64,000 nucleotides of DNA from Dichetophora obliterata (lineage: Eukaryota; Arthropoda; Insecta; Diptera; Sciomyzidae), in NCBI GenBank assembly GCA_963920525.1, contig OY986438.1, positions 81,331,177 through 81,395,176 of the forward strand. The letters run 5' to 3'. The notes beneath the pieces were generated by a model, which ran no database searches, had not been told where the DNA came from, and worked only from the letters and a program-made list of their open reading frames with translations. Shown piece after piece: positions 56,646 to 64,000 of this stretch. Numbering within the stretch: the first letter of the stretch is position 1; each line of letters begins with the position of its first letter. Both the position numbers and the translations under genes were made by a program.

Positions 56646-58598
56646 TAATGCTACCAACTCATGTTATTAAAAAATAAGTATATTTGCTACTTAGAACACT
56701 GAAAAGTAAGTATTTGTAAGTATGATTTTTAAAAATAAGTATAAGTAAGTATATCACCTTAGAAAAATTTTTTTAATATTTTCTTGATATTATTTACTAA
56801 TATAAGAACTAATAGAACCCACAATATTCCGTAAGTGTTGTCACGCCCACTTTTTGTTATTCTCGAAAAGTTTTGTGTAGGCAATCTATCTAAAACCAAA
56901 ATTCTTCAGATAAAAAAAATTAATTTTATATATTTGCAGTTCATATACCCAGTGAACCAAAACTATCCTTTTTTTAATTCATTTATAAACTTTTTCGGGT
57001 AGAAAAATTAATTTTCGACACTCATAAATGAACCTTTTTGGACTCATTCGTCGGACTAAAATGTCTCTCAAAAGCGAACCTTTTTTTTCTTCAGAAGTGA
57101 GTTAATAAAAGAATCATCAACTATCTATTTTTTGTTCGGAAACGAGTTGTAAAAAACTATTGAAAAGTTATTTTTCGGCACTCATACATTAACAATTTTT
57201 TACTTTAACTCATTCGCCGGACTGAATTGCATCTCAAAAGCGAACCTTTTTTTCGAAAACGAATAAAAAAATAACTATAGAAATGCACTTTTTAATAATT
57301 AACATTTTGTTATGGAATACGTTTTCACGAATTTCATCTTCTCTAGCAAGAACATTGATCATACAAATTAAAAAAAAAAAAATTACAAAAAAGAAATTTT
57401 TTTCCGAAAACATACTCAAAACTATCACTTTACGCAAAACATTCACATATGGTTCGGTGGGTATATTACACATATATAAAATAGTTTGAAAACAAACAAA
57501 AGCATAACAAAAAGTTAAAAGTAGTACGTACTTTCAAAGTAGTGAAATAAAAATAAAATTAAAAAATCAGATTCATCACTTTACCCTATCACATCTTCAA
57601 TTTTGTGAATTTTTTCTTTAGGATTTTTTTCCAAAAATTTTTGTATATAAACGTGCACAGCTAGAACAAAAATGGTATTTAACTTAAAACCGGTCTCACG
57701 TTTTAATACAAAAGTTTATCGTTTTTTAGATCCCCCTGGGTGGCGCTGTGGTCGATTTTTAAAAGAAATTGTATTTATAAACCGATAAAAAGCGACCACA
57801 GCGCCACCTTGGGGATCTAAAAAAAGAAAAAATTTCGGAGGAACACACAAACATATGTGAATATAAGGTGGATAGCTTTTGTGGTTCAGCCGTGATGGTC
57901 AAAAACCTTGAAGTTTGTAAATTTTTTTCTTTAGGAATTTTTTACGATCAATTTTTGTTTAAAAACGTAAAAATATGAGACCGGTTTTAGGTTGAATCGG
58001 ATACGAGGATTTCATTTCTGGCATCATTATTGTTCTATCTGTGCACGTTTATATACAATCATTTTTGGAAAAAATTCCTAAAGAAAAAATTCACAAAATT
58101 GAAGATGTGATAGGGTAAATTGCGCCCCTATCGCCCAGGCAACATCAATTTTTTAACCTCCAAACAAATCGACCCAGCCTAAAATGTATACAGAGATCAA
58201 AGCAAAGTTATCATTATTAGCCCTCACTGTCACTGAATTGACGTGCTACATTAACTGGTTTGTTTTATTTTTGCTTGGAATCGTATTTGTCTTGGCTGAA
58301 AATGTTGTTTAATATGTCAAGTCTTGTCTTTAAAAATTTGTAAAATTCGATACAGCTGTATTCAATATAAATTTTTTACAAATAAAATTGACTCTAGTGT
58401 CTGTATTTTTAACGCTGTTGACTCCAATTTCCAAACTTTTTATGCTTTTGCAAGCAAAAGTTCAACCAGAGCTGAAAAGTAAGCATGAATAAGTACAAAT
58501 CTTAAAAGTAAGTATACTTATAAGCATGGAATTTTAGTAAGTATATGAAGCTGAAAATAAGTATGATACTTACAAAGTAAGTATAGTTGGTAACATTA
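56646..58598. mobile_element. Non-autonomous hAT element, tandem copy 1
   Basis: Ends TAATGCTACCAACT and, inverted, TAATGTTACCAACT, with subterminal AAGTAAGTAT repeats in both arms, as in hAT elements. 8-bp GTTATAAC stands on both sides (56638-56645 and 58599-58606) and fits the hAT target preference nTnnnnAn. Non-coding, 1953 bp. Contains a nested MITE that has lost its left end. Confidence 0.85.
57722..57825. repeat. Hairpin with about 38-bp arms in hAT copy 1
   Basis: Arm AGATCCCCCTGGGTGGCGCT then GTGGTCG is complementary to CGACCACAGCGCCACCTTGGGG then ATCT on the other side, with a loop of about 23 bases. The same hairpin is at 59721-59821 in copy 2, where the arms match better. Confidence 0.8.
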
Positions 58599-58606
58599 GT
58601 TATAAC

Positions 58607-60564
58607 TAATGCTACCAACTCATGTTATTAAAAAATAAGTATATTTGCTACTTAGAACACTGAAAAGTAAGTATTTGTAAGTATAATTTTTAAAAATAAG
58701 TATAAGAAAGTATATCACCTTAGAAAAAAAATTTTAATATTTTCTTGATATTATTTACTAATATAAGAACTAATAGAACTCACAATATTCCGTAAGTGTT
58801 GTCACGCCCTCTTTTTGTTATTCTCGAAAAGTTTTGTGTAGGCAATCTAACTAAAACCAAAATTATTCAGATAAAAAAAAATTAATTTTATATATTTGCA
58901 GTTCACATACCCAGTGAACCAAAATTATCTTTTTTTAATTCATTTATAAACTTTTTCGGGTAGAAAAATTCATTTTCGACACTCATAAATGATCCTTTTT
59001 GGACTCATTCGTCTTACTGAAATGCCTCTCAAAAGCGAACCTTTTTTTCTTCAGAAGTGAGTTAATAAAAGAATCATCAACTGTCTATTTTGTTCGGAAA
59101 CAAGTTGAAAAAAACTATTGAAAAGTTATTTTTCGGCACTCATACATTAACAATTTTTAACATTAACTCATTCGCCGGACTGAATTGCCTCTCAAAAGCG
59201 AACCTTTTTTCGAAAACGAGTAAAAAACTAACTATAGAAATGCACTTTTTAATAATTAACATTTTGTTATGGAATAAATTTTCACGAATTTAATTTTCTC
59301 TAGCAGGAACATTGATCATACAAATTAAAAAAAAAAAAACAAAAATTTACAAAAAAGAAATTTCTTTCTTTCTTTTTACAAAAGCATAACAAAAAGTTAA
59401 AAGCAGTACGTACTTTCAAAGTAGTGAAATAAAAATAAAATTAAAAAATCAGATTCAAATGAATTAGGCTGGGTCGATTTGCAAGCCTATGTTGCCTGGG
59501 CGATTTTCCTGGCTTGGGCATGAAAAGTTATTAAAAAAAGGGTGCGTTAGAGGTGCACTTTACCCTATCACATCTTCAATTTTGTGAATTTTTTTCCTTA
59601 GGATTTTTTTTTCCAAAAAATTTTGTATATAAACGTGCACAACTAGAACAAATCTGATGCCAGATTCAACTTAAAACCGGTCTCACATTGATACGTTTTA
59701 ATACAAAAGTTTATCGTTTTTTAGATCCCCCTAGATGGCACTGTGGTCGATTTTTAAAAAAAATTGTGTTTATAAACCGATAAAAAGCGACCACAGCGCC
59801 ACCTAGGGGATCTAAAAAAAGAAAAAATTTCGGAGGACCACACAAACATATGTGAATATCAGGTGGATAGCTTTTGTGGTTCAGCCGTGATGGTCAAAAA
59901 CCTTGAAGTTTGTGAATTTTTTACGATAAATTTTTGTTTAAAAATGTATAAATGTGAGACCGGTTTTAGGTTGAATCGGGTACGAGGATTTCATTTCTGG
60001 CATCATTATTGTTCTATCTGTGCACGTTTATATACAAACATTTTTGGAAAAAAATTCCTAAAGAAAAAATTCACAAAATTGAAGATGTGATAGGGTAAAT
60101 TGCACCCCTATGGCCCCTATCAACCAGGCAACATCAATTTTTTAACCTCCAAACAAATCGACTCAGCCTAAAATGTATACAGAGATCAAAGGAAATTTAT
60201 CATTATTAGCCCTCACTGTCACTGAATTGACGTGCTACATTAACTTGTTTGTTTTATTTTTGCTTGGAATCGTATTTGTCTTGGCTGGAAATGTTGTTTA
60301 ATATGTCAAGTCTTGTCTTTAAAAATTTGTAAAATTCGATACAGCTGTATTCAATATTATTTTTTACAAATAAAATTGACTCCAGTGTCTGTATTTCCAA
60401 ACTTTTTATGCTTTTGCAAGCAAAAGTTCAACCAGAGCTGAAAAGTAAGCATGAATAAGTATAAATCTTAAAAGTAAGTATACTTATAAGCATGGCATTT
60501 TAGTAAGTATATGAAGCTGAAAATAAGTATGATACTTACAAAGTAAGTATAGTTGGTAACATTA
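58607..60564. mobile_element. Non-autonomous hAT element, tandem copy 2
   Basis: Same ends and interior as copy 1, in the same orientation. It is separated from copy 1 by a single GTTATAAC and followed by another (60565-60572). 1958 bp. It differs from copy 1 by scattered substitutions and indels: it keeps about 105 bp of nested-MITE arm missing in copy 1 and lacks a segment found at about 57410-57490 in copy 1. Confidence 0.88.
59464..60171. mobile_element. MITE nested in hAT copy 2 (TTAGGCTGGGTCGATTTG ends)
   Basis: TTAGGCTGGGTCGATTTG at 59464 and, inverted, TTAGGCTGAGTCGATTTG ending at 60171. Further in, CCCTATCACATCTTCAATTT and TATATAAACGTGCAC are mirrored, so arms exceed 150 bp with gaps. 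The hairpin lies at its centre. The same element, left end deleted, is in copy 1 (about 57580-58185), so it was there before the duplication. Confidence 0.8.
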
Positions 60565-61170
60565 GTTATAACCAACGTTAGTCGATTCGACTAACACGCT
60601 CCAAAACTCGTTTTAGAGGAGCTGTTAGTACATAAAATACATTAAAAGCTGTTGAAAATGGAAAAACTATGTTTATTCTACTAGAAATAAAAAAACATTA
60701 ATATTGGTTTTTGGTTTTTTTTACATATTTTTATAAGCCACCTATTTTATCAGTTTGAGATATACCACATAAGATTATTAAAAAAAAATTGTAAATAAAC
60801 ATAAAAAACTTAAAAGGCTCTTCTATCATTATACGAATAAAGCATTATTTATTATTATTAAAATAAAAAAGTTTAAATCAATTGTGTAGCACAAGAGACA
60901 CAATTCGCTGCACCACTATAAAAAACTTATAACCAAAACACTATATTCCTAGTTGGGCAGCAACAAAGGAATTAACTTGAACTGAACCGAATTTAAAATA
61001 CTCCCACAACTGTATTTTAGTATATACGAAGTTGTCAATGTTGTAGAATATTGATAACGCCACTTTTATGGAGCATAGTTTTTCTCCAACTAAATAAAAT
61101 TTTAAACTTAGAATTCATCCTAATTATCAAAGCTTATATGTAAAATATCAAGTTTAAACCATAATTTTTT

Positions 61171-61342
61171 TGAATTTATGAAGGTTTTGTATTATAATGG
61201 CGCCACTTTTTGTGTGACGTGGGCGTGGTTTTCATTCAATTTTAACAAATTTGAATTGAATTTATGAAGGTTTTGTATTATAATGACGCCACTTTTTGTG
61301 TGACGTGGGCGTGGTTTTCATCCAATTTTGACAAATTTCAAA
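61171..61342. repeat. Tandem duplication, period 86 bp
   Basis: TGAATTTATGAAGGTTTTGT, then GCCACTTTTTGTGTGACGTG and GGCGTGGTTTTCAT, repeated at 61171 and 61257 with very few differences. Confidence 0.88.
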
Positions 61343-61499
61343 TATGTGGTGAATATTTCACTCCAAAGCTTATGTGCAAGATTCCAAGTTCATATATTTA
61401 TTTTTGTGGCATTTAAAAAGATACCGTTTTGATAAAGTCACTTCTTATGGGAGGTAGGCGTGGTGTTCATCTGATTTTGTTCATTCCCGAATTTTATCT

Positions 61500-61722
61500 T
61501 CGTTTTTTTAATATAAGCATATATCTTTTATTTCATTATGATAGCTTAAATACTGTGCCTGTAATCGTGTCGACAGACAGACAGATGGATAGACGGACAT
61601 ACGGACATGACTTAATCGACTCAGGAGGTGATGCTGATCAAAAAAATATCTCCTTATAGGCGTTACGAACAGAGTGACAAAGTTAATATACCCCTTACGC
61701 AATACGCGTGGGGGTATAAAAA
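61500..61722 (-). repeat. Dispersed repeat module, GTCCGTCTGT type
   Basis: Contains GACAGACAGACAGATGG, CGACTCAGGAGGTGATGC, GATCAA and GCGTGGGGGTATAAA. It matches 8880-8945 in reverse complement. Known to me as a dispersed fly repeat, family not named. Confidence 0.55.
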
Positions 61723-61953
61723 GTTACGTTAAAGCCAATATTAGTCGCTTCGGCTAACACTAGATTTATAAAAAGATTCACCCCATCCAATTAAAAAGGC
61801 AAATACATCCGAACGCAACGAGAGCAGCTTAACAACTACGATATTGATAGAGAACACGATCAGATGAGAGAAAAAAAAGGCTGTAAGCAAAAAATTGAGA
61901 AGTGTTAGTCAAAACGACTAACATTGGTTATCCAGGGTTAAAACGGAGTTTGT

Positions 61954-62325
61954 GCGGTGAAACGTTTCATTCTGAAAGCACGGCTGGCATCACACCACTC
62001 GATAGATATTTCACAAACACTTCATATTTTTTAAGAACTACATTAAACAAACACGACTTATATATTTACTTTGAATTTATGTTGAGTAGTTGGCATAAAA
62101 CACATAAATTCACTCCATCAAAAAATTTTTGGGAAAAACATTTTTATCACTGTTTTGGAAGAGCAGCACAATGCACGTCTGAACGCTTCTCTGTGTCATG
62201 AAAAACTTTGCGGCAATGAAAGCAACACGTGACGGTATGACACTTGGTTATATGTAAGCGCGCTGTCAAAATTTTACAGGTGAAACGCTTCACCCACTGA
62301 AACGCTTCACCCCACCGCACCCTAC
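61954..62325. repeat. Repeat with GCGGTGAAACGTTTCA ends
   Basis: GCGGTGAAACGTTTCA near 61954, and near 62277-62325 GGTGAAACGCTTCACC followed by a second CTGAAACGCTTCACCCC and ACCGCACC. Parts are inverted relative to the left end. A related 16-mer is at 56350. The unit may be a diverged MITE. An open frame inside it (61902-62201) is unrecognised. Confidence 0.5.
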
Positions 62326-62332
62326 ATATAAA

Positions 62333-62342
62333 GGAGCCAGAT
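62333..62342 (+). promoter_or_regulatory. Possible TATA box
   Basis: TATAAAGGAG is preceded by a GC-richer repeat and followed about 30 bases on by TCCAATATTTACTG. A core promoter is possible, but no gene follows that I recognise. Confidence 0.2.
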
Positions 62343-64000
62343 TAAAAAATCGCCAAGTCCAATATTTACTGTTTTGAGAAAAACACGAACATTTATACAC
62401 GAGGACTGGTGCGTTGTGTTTTATAAAAAAACCAACTAATACTTATGAGACTGTTCAATCACAAAAATCAATTCTTTGGGAAATAACGAGATATTTAAAA
62501 AAAATTATTGGACTTAACTAGTCTTGAAACGCATTATTGTGACTTGACCACTTTTAAAACAAAACGAGTGAGTCTTGGCAACTTTTGATACTTGACTAGT
62601 GGCACTTTTAAATTTTTGAACTAGGAAAAATGGTTTTGTCCAATTTTGAAACTGAGTAATTTATCATAATTTATTATAATTTATCGTTACCCTAATTGTG
62701 TAGACAAATAAAAAACTTTGCGAGAAATGTAGAAAAGCATCTCCGGTATTTTTTTTTTACTATGCGCTACATATGGTAAGATTTCTATTGAGAATCATTG
62801 ATGAGCGTCCATTTTCTGAAAGTTAGACCCCTATAAAGCACAAAAATAATCTAATACCAAAAGAAATTTGACCTCTAGGGGTTCCGAAAATCGCTTGAAG
62901 GTCCTTTTAGAGCTATGTGGGACTTAAACCATTTTAAAAAATGTCGTGTCTAAACGGAAAAACAATTGGAATATATTTTGATAGGAGACAATTGTTAATA
63001 GTTCTGTCTTATTAAATTTTTTTTTTTTAGAATATGCATCTGGTAATTTTTGGCGGAGTTTTTAACATGCAATTTTACTCTCAACGAAAAATTATCGTTT
63101 TTCCATAAATTTTTTTTCTAATTTTGGTCTAGCGACATTTTTTTGTAACGTTATATTTTTGTGTGAAACTTAGGCTTTCTTGAAGTGCAACATATTTTAC
63201 AGTTTATTGACTATAACTTGCGAAAAAATTCAAAATACTACATTTATTTTTTATTTCTAATATTTATTTATTAAAAATATGATTTTTTGCAATACATTTA
63301 AATTTTTTTTTCTGTGCTTATCAACGACTTGCTTGCTGCTCTTCATATTGTTTTTGCTCTTCATTAGAAGTAATTGATTTATTAAATTCTGTTATTAAGG
63401 CTACACTTCTCTCTGCTGAATCGTTACATTTCTTCGTTGATAGAAAAAAAAAACACGATTGGACGCTCTTCGTTTCAGTTTTCTTTTGTTTGACATTTCT
63501 TGACCGTGGCTCGTGAGAAAAAAGGTTGTTGTCGAGGCTACCTTGTAACTACCGTTGCCATCATATCTCTTTTAAAGAGGACATGTTTTCTTTTTTTCTC
63601 GAGATCTTTTTTTATATTTTTTAAAATTAAAAGTCCTCTTTTTTTGTTGGAGGCAAAATATATCAACACTGATTTGCAAGTTATAAGCTATATGGCAATG
63701 CTGAACGCCATCTCTGAACAAACGTAACTTAACCCTAGCTGTGACCACTTTATTTTTGCATACGTTATGTGTCCAAATTTTAATAAAAAATTTATATCTC
63801 TGACCCTAACTAATATTAAGGAAAAACGTTCCAGGGAATTTTACTTGATATATAGATCTTTAAAAAACCTCCCCAAACCTGCACAAAATATCTTACTATT
63901 ATTTTAAAGCATGGTCCAATGTATTTAAAAATTTTTCAGTTTTTGAATGGATAAATGTAATATTTTATGTAACTGTATCATACATATGGAAAACAGATTG
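62343..64000. other. Non-coding interval to the window end
   Basis: Mixed AT-rich DNA with long T runs. A 75-codon frame at 63500-63727 has no known domain. No boundary of a mobile element recognised. Confidence 0.35.

Larger units (their letters stand above)
56609..61937. mobile_element. piggyBac-type element with TTAA ends hosting two tandem hAT elements
   Basis: TTAA at 56605-56608 and 61938-61941 flank inverted ends CACTGGATAACCAAT and CCCTGGATAACCAAT. Both arms then carry the stem-loop GTTAGTCGATTCGACTAAC (60577-60595) or GTTAGTCAAAACGACTAAC (61904-61922). In the left arm the end and the stem-loop are now 3.9 kb apart because of the hAT insertions and a small duplication of ATAACCAA. 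Without them the element is about 1.4 kb and encodes no recognisable transposase. A third copy of the stem-loop lies at 61741-61758. Confidence 0.75.

Noticed and set aside
57234..57489. Overlapping ORFs on both strands, repeated in the second hAT copy
   Set aside because: Duplicated because the element is duplicated; low-complexity Lys/Ile/Phe composition from A and T runs.
61902..62201. 99-codon ORF
   Set aside because: Crosses the end of the TTAA element into a neighbouring repeat, so it cannot be one ancestral gene.

Overview
The window is an AT-rich, gene-poor stretch of an insect genome that consists almost entirely of nested and decayed transposable elements. I recognise no intact host gene, tRNA, rRNA, bacterial operon or CRISPR array. 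The element set (Jockey, LOA and CR1-type non-LTR elements, a 17.6/297-like Ty3/gypsy element, mariner, Tc1, PIF/Harbinger, several hAT, several TTAA-target piggyBac-type elements, many MITEs, one tRNA-derived SINE) points to a fly (Diptera). The SINE body resembles, from memory, SINEs of tephritid fruit flies, so an acalyptrate or tephritid fly is my best guess, without proof.

Layout. 1-3661: a tRNA-Ser-primed gypsy (Mag-type) leader split by a 1.08 kb palindromic foldback element with an 8-bp target duplication, then a frameshifted intron-bearing hAT-like transposase. 3.7-6.5 kb: repeats, a MITE and a dead Tc1 transposase. 7.1-8.6 kb: a PIF/Harbinger remnant with both of its genes, one split by a SINE. 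9.6-12.6 kb: a run of MITEs and palindromic elements. 12.9-14.6 kb: the least repeat-like stretch, with one small ORF. 14.6-15.7 kb: mariner split by a composite MITE. 15.7-19.7 kb: gypsy remnant (protease, integrase, 3' LTR; reverse transcriptase lost). 19.7-21.1 kb: minus-strand Jockey-type fragment beside repeat R. 23.4-28.6 kb: CR1-type element copy A, carrying a 734-bp TTAA MITE. 29.4-35.3 kb: LOA-type element with RNase H, split by a 5'-truncated Jockey-type element. 35.6-38.2 kb: a MITE and a hAT transposase pseudogene. 39.9-42.3 kb: nested MITEs. 42.6-46.3 kb: copy B of the CR1-type element, inverted. 46.4-47.8 kb: piggyBac deletion derivative. 48.2-51.6 kb: minus-strand CR1/L2/Jockey-type element next to the second copy of repeat R. 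52-56.3 kb: AT-rich DNA with diverged repeats. 56.6-61.9 kb: a TTAA-flanked piggyBac-type element containing two tandem 1.95 kb hAT elements that share 8-bp duplications. 61.9-64 kb: a GTGAAACG-type repeat and unassigned sequence.

No genes work together as a host pathway. Functional links are inside each element (gag with pol, the two Harbinger genes, ORF1 with ORF2) and between autonomous and non-autonomous DNA elements. The most informative points are insertion events that can be read to the base, and two near-identical retroelement copies sharing the same defects. Dense nested elements in both orientations would suit a heterochromatic or piRNA-producing locus, but that is inference.
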